DNA from: Saprospiraceae bacterium
GTDB lineage: Bacteria > Bacteroidota > Bacteroidia > Chitinophagales > Saprospiraceae
Direction of reading: 5' to 3'
Assembly: GCA_022448955.1 (NCBI GenBank)
Contig: JAKVCU010000067.1
Coordinates: 1-64,000, forward strand
Length of the DNA: 64,000 bases
Part shown: positions 1 through 9,599 of the stretch, piece after piece
How positions within the stretch are numbered: the first letter of the stretch is position 1
Layout of the letters: each line of letters starts with the position of its first letter
Made by a program: the position numbers and the translations under genes
Notes under the pieces: model-generated
The model's database searches: none
What the model was told of the DNA's origin: nothing
What the model saw: the letters and a program-made list of their open reading frames with translations, nothing else

Positions 1-295
1 TCAAATTAGTCTAGTGTATCTTTATACACTAGCATTAATTGGATAATGATATATTATCACTATTTCATTAAAAAAAAATTGGTGTAGTAAGGAATACTGA
101 GATAGGATGTATAGTTCAATTTGGAGTACAAAATCTTTATGAAAAGATATACTTTTTCTTTTTGATGTTTTATCATGGGATTAAAAATTTACATTACGAA
201 AGTAAATTAAAAAAATTGAAATCCCAAAATTCTTTTAAAAAATCAAGTCTGTTTTTTAAAAAACTACCTTTTGTAAGGTATTGCTAAGAAACTTA
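1..295. other. AT-rich intergenic stretch with a perfect hairpin
   Basis: No open frame worth calling. The only structure seen is a 9-bp perfect inverted repeat with a 4-base loop at positions 11-32 (CTAGTGTAT / ATACACTAG). It has no T-tract on either side, so it is not a typical terminator. It could belong to a gene outside the window. Confidence 0.4.
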
Positions 296-1690
296 TTAAA
301 TTGTTTTTAAATATTCAAGGAGGTCTATTCGGGCTTGCTCTGATAATTTATCTCCAAAGTAATGCCCTCGATTGGAATATGCGGGTAGAGTAGTATCATA
401 GGTAGTCTTACTCTTTTTCTTTTTTTCTATGTTATAGATCCAACCAATATTGATAGGATCATAAATTATTTGATCAATATTTCTTGACCAATATTTTGGC
501 CTATGACTACTATTCAAAAGTGAATAAATATTTGGTACCGAGCCATTGTGTAAATATGGGGCACTAGCCCAGATCCCATCAAGAGGTGGAGCTATATATC
601 CGAGGGATGGTTCAAAGAATGATTTTGGGGAAGTTTGAGCAAACCAACTTTTATTATACCAATCGACAATACCTGACTCAGTGGCGTATATAGCATAACT
701 AGGATCTGTTTTGATGACTTCTAATGCAATGATTTTATTAGGATAGGTTTCCTCTTCACCATAAGTACCATGACATTTGCTACAATTTTTTTCAAATATA
801 ATTTTTCCTTTCGCTGCTTTTTCTTGATCAATAGGAAAAGGATATCTTGGAGGCTCGAGTTCTTCTAACCATGCCAATACGTGTTTAAATTGCTGCACTG
901 CATGTCTGGCAGCGGTACTATCCGAGATACCCAATACAGATGCTTGGAAAAGTAATTTTGTAAAATCTCCTCTGCCAATTCCGTTGTAATATAGTCCATT
1001 TTTTTTCTTTACGTTCCAAAGTGGAGGGACATCTGTAGCAATAGGGTAAGCCGTCATTTCATAATTAGGCTCTTCTTGGTAACTGAGGTCTGATGGATTC
1101 CTATAATTCATGCAAGCTTCTGCCAAACGAAAAGCTGGATTAACTCCAAATTGATTCGTTTCAATTGTTGGAGCCATGGCTTTAAAGTAGTGGCCAAAAT
1201 CTTCATAGGCTTTCCATTCTTTTGAGTCTTTTCTATACTTTAGCTTCATACCTAGATTCACCAAGGAAGCAAGTTGACTCCAATTTTTATCATAATCAGA
1301 GAGATGATTGCCTAAGCCCAGTATAGTTTGGCCATTGACTGCTGCAGCATGGCAGGTGAAGCAGTTTCCACTCATCACCTCAACACCATTTGCAGCTGTA
1401 AAGGCAGTCAGTACATATGGTAGGTTGGCATTTACACCTTTTCGATTTAAAACAGTATCCCTTACAGAAAATCGATCACCATAAAATGTTAAAGGAACTC
1501 CAGAGCCAATGTAGTCTCCATTTATTAGATATTCTAAACCCTGTGCGGCATCTCCACCTGTTTGTTGAGAGTAAGAGGGGATCTTTTTTACCTTCCATTC
1601 ATTAATGGAATAGTGTTTAGGGAGATCATTAATGGTACTACATGCAAAAAAAAAGGATAACACTAGAATAGTCGTAACGAATCTTCTCAT
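296..1690 (-). CDS. Di-haem c-type cytochrome lipoprotein
   Basis: 464 residues. The N-terminus has a short hydrophobic signal ending in FFACS, a lipobox-like cysteine near residue 17, so export and lipidation are likely. Two haem c motifs are visible: CFTCH at 110-114 and CSKCH at 303-307. A later motif, APYLHNGSVPNIYSLL (about 377-392), is typical of large di-haem cytochromes related to cytochrome c peroxidase and the RoxA-type oxygenases. I infer a periplasmic or outer-membrane-facing redox enzyme, but cannot tell peroxidase from oxygenase or plain electron carrier. It stands alone, and the next gene on the same strand lies about 200 bases upstream. Confidence 0.8.
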   Translation of the reverse strand: MRRFVTTILVLSFFFACSTINDLPKHYSINEWKVKKIPSYSQQTGGDAAQGLEYLINGDYIGSGVPLTFYGDRFSVRDTVLNRKGVNANLPYVLTAFTAANGVEVMSGNCFTCHAAAVNGQTILGLGNHLSDYDKNWSQLASLVNLGMKLKYRKDSKEWKAYEDFGHYFKAMAPTIETNQFGVNPAFRLAEACMNYRNPSDLSYQEEPNYEMTAYPIATDVPPLWNVKKKNGLYYNGIGRGDFTKLLFQASVLGISDSTAARHAVQQFKHVLAWLEELEPPRYPFPIDQEKAAKGKIIFEKNCSKCHGTYGEEETYPNKIIALEVIKTDPSYAIYATESGIVDWYNKSWFAQTSPKSFFEPSLGYIAPPLDGIWASAPYLHNGSVPNIYSLLNSSHRPKYWSRNIDQIIYDPINIGWIYNIEKKKKSKTTYDTTLPAYSNRGHYFGDKLSEQARIDLLEYLKTI

Positions 1691-1892
1691 GAGCTGTAAA
1701 TTAAAAATACATCATATAACAAAGGACATAAATGAAATGTTTATAGACCTTCATGGAATTAAGAAGTACTGCGATACTCGTTTTTTGCTATGCGTTTAAA
1801 TATTAGCTAGGCTTAATATGATCATTGGATATTTATATAGCATCACTCAGAATGAATTATCTGAACAAAACAAAAAAATGTGACACTTCAAT

Positions 1893-2969
1893 TTATGGCT
1901 CATTCGAAGATCGGAAAAAATTGTTGAAGAGTGATTGACTTAACTCCTCTGCTGTAGAATTTAATGCGAAAGTTTTGTCTACAACTAGAAGCTTCATGAA
2001 GAAGCGACTTTTATCAAAAGAATTGATATAATTTTCATTAAAGTAAAATTGCAGATCATCAAAAACAGAGCATTGCATAAGTTGAAAAGCTTCATCTCGT
2101 ATGCTGTAAATAGCAATTAAAAATATATTTTGGTGTTGGTCAGGACGAATAGCTACCATCAATGGATAGTCAAAATATTGCGCACGCCAAAAACCAAATA
2201 AGTTAGCTTCAAAAAGAGGATAATAGTATAACTTAGAAGTTATGCCATCAGTTGATAACTGCACAGATAATTCAGATAATTTACTTTTTATCTTTTCTAA
2301 AGGAATTTGTTTTTGCTTAAGAGATTTGAAAGGAAGCCAATGACCAGTCTTTAAATCATAATAATCTACCTCTCCAATCCTGAGTTTGTAGTTGAATCGA
2401 CTATAACCTGGCACTACATATCCGGGGTAATAGAATTGAATACCCCTTTCCAAACAAAATGTCATCTCGATTAGCATCGTCAAATAGCCTAAACTATATT
2501 GACGATATTCTGGATCATATATACCAATAATACTGGCAGCCGATTCATTACCAATATCAAAAAAACTGCATGAGATTAAACGCTTCCCATGATGAATACT
2601 TACTTCTAAGGTATTATATATATTATAGTCCTCGCCATCTAGAAGGGAATCACGAAGACTTGGAGCAATAATACCCGGAAAGTTTGCCTTGTACTTTCGA
2701 TACAAACGTTCTTTTTCTTCATCAATTCGACCTTGCCTCACCTCAATTTTAAAAGTACTCATACTTTTTCGAAGTAGCTTTCTCTGACTTTTGCTAAACT
2801 GAAAGTTCTCTAAATTCTGACGAACCCAAACTGCAGAGTAGAATTGCTCTCCAAAACAAAGGAAATGCGTTGTGAAAATAGTTTGTCCCATTCGATACCA
2901 ACCTCTTGCTAGATAGGTATCTAGCTCTTCAGGCATCAAGATTTCTGGATAGTGTTTTTCAGCAAACAT
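1893..2969 (-). CDS. ATE1/Bpt-like aminoacyl-tRNA-protein transferase-fold protein
   Basis: 358 residues. The middle part resembles the C-terminal domain of arginyl- and leucyl-tRNA-protein transferases (GNAT-like fold): a basic LYRKYK stretch, then NTLEVSIHHGKRLISCSFFD, then SLGYLTMLIEM and a YYPGYVVPG segment followed by NYKLRIG, which corresponds to the conserved stretch that ends these enzymes. About 120 extra residues follow, without a recognised domain. The N-terminus lacks the cysteine cluster of classical ATE1/Bpt. Family members add Arg or Leu to protein N-termini as degradation signals. Whether this one is active on that substrate is unknown. Monocistronic, with free space on both sides. 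Confidence 0.6.
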   Translation of the reverse strand: MFAEKHYPEILMPEELDTYLARGWYRMGQTIFTTHFLCFGEQFYSAVWVRQNLENFQFSKSQRKLLRKSMSTFKIEVRQGRIDEEKERLYRKYKANFPGIIAPSLRDSLLDGEDYNIYNTLEVSIHHGKRLISCSFFDIGNESAASIIGIYDPEYRQYSLGYLTMLIEMTFCLERGIQFYYPGYVVPGYSRFNYKLRIGEVDYYDLKTGHWLPFKSLKQKQIPLEKIKSKLSELSVQLSTDGITSKLYYYPLFEANLFGFWRAQYFDYPLMVAIRPDQHQNIFLIAIYSIRDEAFQLMQCSVFDDLQFYFNENYINSFDKSRFFMKLLVVDKTFALNSTAEELSQSLFNNFFRSSNEP

Positions 2970-3424
2970 GGAACTAGAATCACATTTTCGTAAAAGGCCA
3001 AATAATATTCCTTTCTAGGCTAAAGGATTTCATTCTTATGGTCCAATAAACGTAATGAAATGAGTAATCGTTCATTTGGTTTGGTAACAAGACGGGAAAT
3101 TAACAATTTTCTTTTAGATTTTAAGCTAGACTAAGTATTGCTTAGCTGTTTTCTAGGCCTGTTCGACCCTAAATATGAGCTGAGCTAGTCAAACATTCAA
3201 TTAAGCTTTTACAAAAAGCTACACTTATCCTTCAAAACTATTAATAGTTTTTTGTATCTTGACCAACACAAACCTTCCATATTTCAAATCTGGTACTTTC
3301 AGTATTGATTTGTAAATGTATTTTTTCGCAAACCTTCGAATTATTCACAATTTATAACCTTTCGCTACTATCCTCATGCGCTGCATGAGCCAATTATTTC
3401 TACATTTCATTTAAATTTTTAACG
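2970..3424. other. Intergenic region between divergent genes
   Basis: About 455 bases, AT-rich, between the ATE1-like gene on the minus strand and the secreted metalloprotease on the plus strand. It should carry both promoters. I found no clear TAnnTTTG element, no RNA gene and no repeat in it. Confidence 0.35.
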
Positions 3425-6400
3425 ATGAGACATTTATTATTAATGTTGTCGTGCTGGCTTTGCTATGCACCTATCTTAAGGGCACAAATCACTCCAAAAC
3501 TATTGGGAAATCAAATCCAAGCCCAAGCATTTATTCAAGAAAATTTCGAAGGACAGCCTGCTTTATCCAAAATGACAGAAATCCTAAAAGACAATCCCTC
3601 TGGTCAATGGGAAGTCATCGAATCTTCCACACAATGGCAGTTTTTCTTAGACCAGCAGCTCATGTTTAACTTTGGTATAGAAGACCAAATTAATGCTGAT
3701 GGACTTTACTGTGGTACATCTCCTACATTTTATGCTCATCAGGTAGATGTTCGCCATCCTACTTTGAGTAAAACCTTTTCTCGTTATCAGGTATTCCAGC
3801 TAGATGCTCAGGCTATTTGGGATTTTGCGAAAGCAGAAAATGATGGAAAATTCAAGTTTAATTTGATGCTTGCTAACCACAAATGGCCGATTGATCTTCG
3901 ACCAAATGATTTTTTTGCTGAAAACTTAAAGATTAAAGTCTTAAGTAGAAATGGCATCCAATACCAAGAGATATCTAATTATTTCTACGAAGGTACTGTG
4001 GGAGGAAAGCAGGAAGACCAAGCAAGGTTTACTATTGCACCAGATCATATTATGGGGTTGGTTCAGAAAGGGGAGGAGGAGTTTATGTTAGAACCACTTC
4101 CTTCTTTTATTGGGCAAAAAGGAGAAGGCCTTTATGTACTTTATAAAACTTCCGATGTATTATCTAATCCTGAATGGTCATGCGGTTCTGTCGAAGCAGA
4201 GAAACATCATGTTAGAACTCATCATCATGATCATTCAACTAATCGTATGCCTGATCCTGGTTGTTATGATGTAACAGAATTAGCTTTAGCAGCAGCTTAT
4301 GATATGGTGGAGAAGTTTGGAACAATAGGGGCTACAGCAGCTCATTTATTTGAAATAACGGCATCAATGGAACTACTTTTCGAAACCTTCGATTTGGACT
4401 ACAAAATTGTTGATATTGTTATTCCAAGCTCAGAAGCATCAGACCCTTGGTCTACCAGTGCCTTTATGGATATTCTACTTCCTGATTTTGCTACGTGGGG
4501 GAATACTGGAAGTAATTTTGAACCTCACGATATAGGCCAATTGTGGGTGGCAAGAAATGTATTTAGAGGTTCTGTCGAAGCTCCAGAATTTGGACTGATT
4601 GGAAGAGCTGATGGAATTGGTGTGGTGTGTACGGCTGATCGCTACAATGTCTGTGAAGATTTTGATGCTTCTATATCCTGCTTGCGTTCTTTGAGTGCTC
4701 ATGAAATAGGGCATTTGTGGGATGGAATTCACGGCGATGCTACCGAGGGGGTAACTATTATGAGTCCTACTATTGTTTGTGCAGCAACTGCTTTTACAGC
4801 AGCTAATCAAACCAATATTCAAAACCACATTAATTCTAGAGCTTGTTTAGAAGAAGATTGTTGCAGATTGATTGTGGATTGCAGCAATATTATTGATCAA
4901 GATTTGGATTGTCGGTCTGATCTTCCACCTGTTGATTTAGATCTTCCCATAATCAGTGAGGCTTGTGGTGTGCCTGCTGTGAGCGTTTTAACAATTATAC
5001 CTAGTAATTCTGGATGTCCAGGTAATGAGGTATTGATTACACGCACTTATTTTATACAAGATGATGGAGATTTATTCCAATGTTATCAAGAATTTACAGT
5101 GGAAAGTACAAATGGGCCCTCTGCTTCATGCCCAATTACCGAGGTTGATCTTGATGCAGACTGTAATTACTCTCTTGAGAATTTGACCAACTTGGTAAAT
5201 GCAACTGCGGAATGTAACGATTTTAGCATTAGTGTAGCTCAAATCAGTCCTTCTCCCGGAACAGTTTATAGTGGAGAGCAAACAGTCAATGTTTCTATGG
5301 AGGTTACGGATGAATGTGGTAGAACAGATAATTGCAATATTTTGGTTATTTTAAGAGATAATACCCCTCCAATAATTAATCAATGTGATGGAGGTTTTGT
5401 AGATTTTAATGGAGAAGAGAGTATCCCTTCTTCTGATGCTATTGCTTTGGATGTAGAGGATAATTGTGGTGTGGCATCTGTTACTTATGATCCTCCAACT
5501 ATTTTCTGCGAAGAATTAGGGGATGATATCATTGTGACCGTTGAAATTACAGATATTTATGGAAATACGAGTGTCTGTTCTCCTATTGTTACGGTTGATG
5601 GTCTTCCATGTGGTTGGATGAATACAGACGGTATTGGGTGTATTGGAAATAATGAGGCAGATTATGATGTACCTACCGAAACATTCACTTTAACGAGTGA
5701 TGGTTGTACGCCGTCTTATCCATACATTTCTGATAATCAAAGCTTCATCAAATACGAAATGTGTGGTGATGGTTATATTAAAGCATATGTGGACCAAATT
5801 AATGGTCATGCTTACGCAGGGGTTGAGCTTCGCAATAGCATCGCAGCAAATGCTAAGAAAGTGGCGATGGGAACCAATACGGTAAATAGACTAATTAGAA
5901 TAGCAAGGGTATTAGAAAATTATCCAGCATGGCCACAGCAGGTATTTTCTCTAGATAAGTTCTGGGTAAAAATTGAACGTTCTGGAAATATTTTTAGGGC
6001 CTATGCTTCACCTGACGATGTGATATATTTTCCATATTTATTCCAATTTATCCCAATGGATGAATGTACTCAAGTAGGACTATTTGTCTATAGTTCTACT
6101 CCAGGTGATGTTGTAACTGCAGATTTTACAAATGTGGAAGTTGTGCTTGGGACACCATTTACTGCAGGTACACCGAGCGATATAGAGCAAAACATAGCAC
6201 AGCAGCAAAGCTTGAATATTGGGCTTACGCCAAATCCAGCTAGAGATGAAGTCCTGTTAAACCTGCATAGTTTCCTCGGAGAAGATTTGATGATTAGTAT
6301 TTTCAATATTCAAGGTCAATTGATGGAGCATATAGCGTTGGATAAGGTAGAAGAGGCTACTGAAGTGTTTGCTGTAGATCATTTACCGGAAGGTACCTAC

Positions 6401-6460
6401 TACGTAAATATCCGCAACAGCGAACAGCAACAAACGTTGAAACTGATTATTCAGAGGTAA
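3425..6460 (+). CDS. Secreted metzincin-type metalloprotease with T9SS sorting domain
   Basis: 1011 residues. A signal peptide ends near ILRAQ (about residue 21). The catalytic zinc motif HEIGHLWDGIH begins at residue 426 and matches HExxHxxxxxH of metzincins (reprolysin-like, M12B type). It is followed by TIMSP, a plausible Met-turn. A His-rich patch (HHVRTHHHDH) lies upstream, near the expected pro-peptide/catalytic border. Residues from about 500 to 730 are Cys-rich and contain HYR/Ig-like beta modules. The final 80 residues (LTPNPARDEVLLNLH, then FNIQGQLMEHI, then LPEGTYYVNI, ending in a basic IIQR) are a type A T9SS C-terminal domain, so the protease should cross the outer membrane and be anchored or released at the surface. 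Monocistronic, followed by a terminator. Confidence 0.9.
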   Translation: MRHLLLMLSCWLCYAPILRAQITPKLLGNQIQAQAFIQENFEGQPALSKMTEILKDNPSGQWEVIESSTQWQFFLDQQLMFNFGIEDQINADGLYCGTSPTFYAHQVDVRHPTLSKTFSRYQVFQLDAQAIWDFAKAENDGKFKFNLMLANHKWPIDLRPNDFFAENLKIKVLSRNGIQYQEISNYFYEGTVGGKQEDQARFTIAPDHIMGLVQKGEEEFMLEPLPSFIGQKGEGLYVLYKTSDVLSNPEWSCGSVEAEKHHVRTHHHDHSTNRMPDPGCYDVTELALAAAYDMVEKFGTIGATAAHLFEITASMELLFETFDLDYKIVDIVIPSSEASDPWSTSAFMDILLPDFATWGNTGSNFEPHDIGQLWVARNVFRGSVEAPEFGLIGRADGIGVVCTADRYNVCEDFDASISCLRSLSAHEIGHLWDGIHGDATEGVTIMSPTIVCAATAFTAANQTNIQNHINSRACLEEDCCRLIVDCSNIIDQDLDCRSDLPPVDLDLPIISEACGVPAVSVLTIIPSNSGCPGNEVLITRTYFIQDDGDLFQCYQEFTVESTNGPSASCPITEVDLDADCNYSLENLTNLVNATAECNDFSISVAQISPSPGTVYSGEQTVNVSMEVTDECGRTDNCNILVILRDNTPPIINQCDGGFVDFNGEESIPSSDAIALDVEDNCGVASVTYDPPTIFCEELGDDIIVTVEITDIYGNTSVCSPIVTVDGLPCGWMNTDGIGCIGNNEADYDVPTETFTLTSDGCTPSYPYISDNQSFIKYEMCGDGYIKAYVDQINGHAYAGVELRNSIAANAKKVAMGTNTVNRLIRIARVLENYPAWPQQVFSLDKFWVKIERSGNIFRAYASPDDVIYFPYLFQFIPMDECTQVGLFVYSSTPGDVVTADFTNVEVVLGTPFTAGTPSDIEQNIAQQQSLNIGLTPNPARDEVLLNLHSFLGEDLMISIFNIQGQLMEHIALDKVEEATEVFAVDHLPEGTYYVNIRNSEQQQTLKLIIQR

Positions 6461-6482
6461 GAATTTAGGATAATAAATAGAC

Positions 6483-6521
6483 AGAGGCTTTCACTGAATT
6501 TGGCGAAAGCCTCTATCTTTT
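6483..6521 (+). terminator. Rho-independent terminator after the metalloprotease gene
   Basis: A 10-bp perfect stem (AGAGGCTTTC / GAAAGCCTCT, 6483-6492 and 6505-6514) is followed by a T-rich run. It lies 23 bases after the stop codon and separates this gene from the convergent ubiD-family gene. Confidence 0.8.
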
Positions 6522-8350
6522 TATCCCCATTTTGCTAAGGGACCGCCTTTGGCGAAAAGCTGATCAACTTTTTGACTGACCTTAGGGTCCTCGATCAATG
6601 GAGGTGCATGATGAGGCTTGATTCTAGCATCTATAATTAACGGGCCTCGACAGCCCCAATGTTTATGCTCTACAAAGCTATTTATGCCATAAATGTCATG
6701 AGAAGGATTGGCTCGTGTGAAGGCGACCCAAACGAAGTTGTTGAGCGTAGCAGCAGTGAAAGATGCATCATCTACCAGCAAGATTAATGGGACTTTCGTC
6801 AAATCGTATGCTGAAAGATGTTCTGCAAGGATTTGAGCTTCTCTATAGCTTTCTTCTCCTGTAAACTTTGCACCTTCAATGGCTAAAATACCTTTTTGTA
6901 CAAATTGAGGATTCGAGAAGCCTTTCGGCAAATCAAAATTTTGCGGAAGCTCTGCTTTTAATTCACGTATAGGATCACCACAGCAGGCCACGACTACCTT
7001 AGACCCCGCATTCCAACCTGAACCTGAATAATCCAAGGTATCAATCGTAGTTTTTGTATGAAAATGAAGGTCGCGTGTCCAGTCCACTCTTCTGAGTACA
7101 TGATCAAAAAATCCTCGTACATCATGTGTTGTCAGCTTAGGATCATCGCCCTGAGCAGCAATCCATAAGAATTTTGCTAAGGAAGTCTGCCCTGAGCCAA
7201 TTATTCTGTTGGCTTGTGTCAAAATCTCTTCTGGTCTTCGCTCACGGAAAGGCATATAACGCTCACTACCAATCGCTAATAAAAGTGGGTGAACACCCGC
7301 AGCATCTACGGCATTGATTTCTTTTACACCTGGAAATTCTTGTGGTGTCAGTAATTTTACCAGTTGATGGATAAGGTAGCCAAAGCTAGAGTCCTCCGCA
7401 GGAGGCCTACCAACAACAGAGAATTGCCAAATTGGATTTTTTCTGTAATAAACATTTTCGACCTCCATGACCGGAAAATCATGTTGAAGGCTGTAATAAC
7501 CTAAATGATCACCAAATGGTCCCTCAGGTTTCTTTTCTCCTTTTCGAATGATACCTGTAATCACAAAGTCTGCGTCAGAAGATAAATGGAATCCATTACG
7601 CTTAGTATACCTAAACCTTCTTCCACCCATCATTCCTCCAAAGGTCAACTCCGTCAAACCTTCGGGCATAGGCATAATGGCTGCAAACGCATGGGAAGGA
7701 GGCCCACCAATAAAAACGGAAGCTCTAAATGGCTCATCATTCTCGTTATACTGCGTATGGTGTACCCCAATGCCTCTGTGTAATTGGTAATGCATACCGA
7801 TTTCTTCATTCATGATGTATTCATTACCAGAGAGTTGTATTCTGTACATGCCAAGGTTGGACTCCATCATGTTGGAACTCTTTGGTGGCAAGGTGAATAC
7901 CTGTGGCAAAGTCACAAATGCGCCACCATCATCTGGCCATGATTTTATCTGTGGTAACTGATCAATCGTTGTTGTCCCATAGGTAACAGGTGCTTTCAAC
8001 CAACTTTTTGCTGGAAGTGCGGAAACTGCTGTAAAAGGGGCACTTAGATACCGAAGTGGATTTTTGAAGAAATTGCCTGGATCAGCTTTTAATTCAATGA
8101 CTTTCTGGACCTTTTCAATAGTATGTCTGAATATAAAATCCGTTCTTTCAAACGTTCCATATATATTTGAAACGGCTTCAAAAGGACTTCCTTTGACTTT
8201 CTCAAAAAATATCGCAGGTCCTCCTGCATCAAATATTCGGCGATGAATAGCTGCCATTTCGAGGTTTGGATCCACTTCTTCTTTTATACGAATTAAATGA
8301 CCATTTTTTTCAAGATCATTTACACAATCACGCATACTTTTATAGCTCAT
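6521..8350 (-). CDS. UbiD-family prenyl-FMN-dependent decarboxylase
   Basis: 609 residues from the start chosen here (MSYKSMRDC). The frame stays open for 73 more codons upstream, but that part is Phe/Leu/Lys-rich, overlaps the thyA promoter region and does not resemble the family. The body shows UbiD signatures such as GGPAIFFEKVKG, the MQYR-like NEEIGMHYQLHRG region, PEGPFGDHLGYY and GGMMGGRRFR. UbiD enzymes remove a carboxylate from aromatic or unsaturated acids using prenylated FMN. In Bacteroidota, proteins of this length are often linked to menaquinone biosynthesis. That would suit the menaquinol-driven respiratory chain nearby, but the substrate is inferred. No UbiX partner is in the window. 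Confidence 0.85.
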   Translation of the reverse strand: MSYKSMRDCVNDLEKNGHLIRIKEEVDPNLEMAAIHRRIFDAGGPAIFFEKVKGSPFEAVSNIYGTFERTDFIFRHTIEKVQKVIELKADPGNFFKNPLRYLSAPFTAVSALPAKSWLKAPVTYGTTTIDQLPQIKSWPDDGGAFVTLPQVFTLPPKSSNMMESNLGMYRIQLSGNEYIMNEEIGMHYQLHRGIGVHHTQYNENDEPFRASVFIGGPPSHAFAAIMPMPEGLTELTFGGMMGGRRFRYTKRNGFHLSSDADFVITGIIRKGEKKPEGPFGDHLGYYSLQHDFPVMEVENVYYRKNPIWQFSVVGRPPAEDSSFGYLIHQLVKLLTPQEFPGVKEINAVDAAGVHPLLLAIGSERYMPFRERRPEEILTQANRIIGSGQTSLAKFLWIAAQGDDPKLTTHDVRGFFDHVLRRVDWTRDLHFHTKTTIDTLDYSGSGWNAGSKVVVACCGDPIRELKAELPQNFDLPKGFSNPQFVQKGILAIEGAKFTGEESYREAQILAEHLSAYDLTKVPLILLVDDASFTAATLNNFVWVAFTRANPSHDIYGINSFVEHKHWGCRGPLIIDARIKPHHAPPLIEDPKVSQKVDQLFAKGGPLAKWG

Positions 8351-8409
8351 AGAACAAGAACTTTCAATTTTTACTGAAAGAAAAATAAATTGCTTATATT
8401 TAAGGCCAA

Positions 8410-8442
8410 CAAAGATAAAAAGGAATAGTTCTTCAGTAACAA
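8410..8442 (-). promoter_or_regulatory. Bacteroidota-type promoter for the UbiD-family gene
   Basis: On the minus strand TATCTTTG (8410-8417) matches the -7 consensus TAnnTTTG, and a TTG lies 22 bases upstream (8440-8442) as a -33 element. It sits 60 bases before the chosen start, which supports that start over the longer frame. Confidence 0.5.
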
Positions 8443-8499
8443 GTGAAGTGTAGAGAAAGATAAATTTAAGAAGCACTATTAAATGATTAATGCTTTGTA

Positions 8500-8507
8500 T
8501 ATTTTTG
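8500..8507 (+). promoter_or_regulatory. -7 promoter element for thyA
   Basis: TATTTTTG fits the TAnnTTTG -7 consensus and lies about 28 bases before the thyA start. No good -33 TTG is seen. An upstream in-frame ATG at 8490 would precede this promoter, which argues for the start at 8535. Confidence 0.45.
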
Positions 8508-8534
8508 CGCTTACTAAAAAGCAGTAGTGAATTT

Positions 8535-9329
8535 ATGAAACAGTATCTTGATTTGGTGCGACACATCATCGACCATGGTGTCGAAAAGGGTGATCGTACA
8601 GGAACAGGAACATGGAGCGTATTCGGGCATCAAATGCGTTTTGATTTGAGTCAGGGTTTCCCCATGTTGACTACTAAAAAGTTGCATTTAAAGTCCATTA
8701 TTTACGAATTATTGTGGTTCCTAAATGGAGATACAAATGTTAAATACCTTCAAGAAAATGGCGTTCGTATTTGGAATGAATGGGCGGATGCAAATGGAGA
8801 CTTAGGACCTATCTATGGCAAACAATGGGTTGCTTGGCCAAAAGACAATGGTGAAACTATTAATCAGATTGCAAAAGCAGTAGATTCTATAAAAAATAAT
8901 CCAAATTCTCGTCGGATTATTATCAATGCATGGAATGTTGCAGAATTAGACCAAATGGCACTTACTCCTTGTCATGCACTTTTCCAATTTTATGTAGCAG
9001 ATGGTAAATTATCATGTCAATTGTATCAGCGATCCGCTGATGTTTTTCTAGGTGTTCCATTTAATATAGCATCTTATGCGCTTTTGACGATGATGATGGC
9101 ACAGGTGTGTGATCTGGAAGCAGGGGAGTTTGTCCACACTTTTGGCGATGTACACTTATACAAGAATCATTTGGAGCAAGCAAAGCTTCAATTGTCCCGT
9201 GTACCAAGGTCTTTACCCTCAATAAAAATCAATTCTGAGGTGAAAGATATCTTTTCGTTCCAATTTGAGGACTTTGAGTTGATCGATTATGATCCTCATC
9301 CACATATCAAGGCAAAAGTAGCTGTTTGA
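8535..9329 (+). CDS. thyA: Thymidylate synthase
   Basis: 264 residues from [10 protein letters not shown], the same length as the E. coli enzyme. It converts dUMP to dTMP with methylenetetrahydrofolate. The catalytic cysteine is Cys146 in [11 protein letters not shown]. Other family motifs are DRTGTGT (near residue 20, phosphate binding), [13 protein letters not shown] and [22 protein letters not shown]. An ATG 15 codons upstream is in frame, but the extension is not homologous to ThyA and would start before the probable promoter. Divergent from the UbiD-family gene. No dihydrofolate reductase gene follows, although folA is often adjacent in other bacteria. Confidence 0.97.
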   Translation: MKQYLDLVRHIIDHGVEKGDRTGTGTWSVFGHQMRFDLSQGFPMLTTKKLHLKSIIYELLWFLNGDTNVKYLQENGVRIWNEWADANGDLGPIYGKQWVAWPKDNGETINQIAKAVDSIKNNPNSRRIIINAWNVAELDQMALTPCHALFQFYVADGKLSCQLYQRSADVFLGVPFNIASYALLTMMMAQVCDLEAGEFVHTFGDVHLYKNHLEQAKLQLSRVPRSLPSIKINSEVKDIFSFQFEDFELIDYDPHPHIKAKVAV

Positions 9330-9505
9330 TATAAAATTTACACTTTTGTGACTTTTGCAAAATTATATAGGGTTTCGACCTTCAAAAAGCATAGTCCAAA
9401 AGGAAAAAAAATGAAATGCTCAAATTATGTATTTAGCTAAGTAAATATGTTTAGCGCCTTCTTATTTAGAGGGAGTCTAAATAAAGTGTAACTTCTGTGT
9501 AAAAG

Positions 9506-9537
9506 TTGCTAAAAATCTTAACCTAATTATATATTTG
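9506..9537 (+). promoter_or_regulatory. Promoter of the alternative complex III operon
   Basis: TTG at 9506-9508 and TATATTTG at 9530-9537 are separated by 21 bases and match the Bacteroidota -33/-7 pattern. It leaves an untranslated leader of about 55 bases before actA. This is the only good promoter found upstream of the act genes. Confidence 0.55.
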
Positions 9538-9599
9538 CGCCGAAATGAACAAGAAAATATTAGAAACAAAATTGAAATATATTTAAATATATAGCTCAC

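Noticed and set aside
11-32. Terminator at the left edge
   Set aside because: The stem is perfect but no T-run follows on either strand and no gene ends next to it in the window.
8350-8569. 73-codon N-terminal extension of the UbiD-family gene
   Set aside because: The extension is Phe/Leu/Lys-rich without family similarity, crosses the likely promoter of the gene and overlaps the thyA 5' region.
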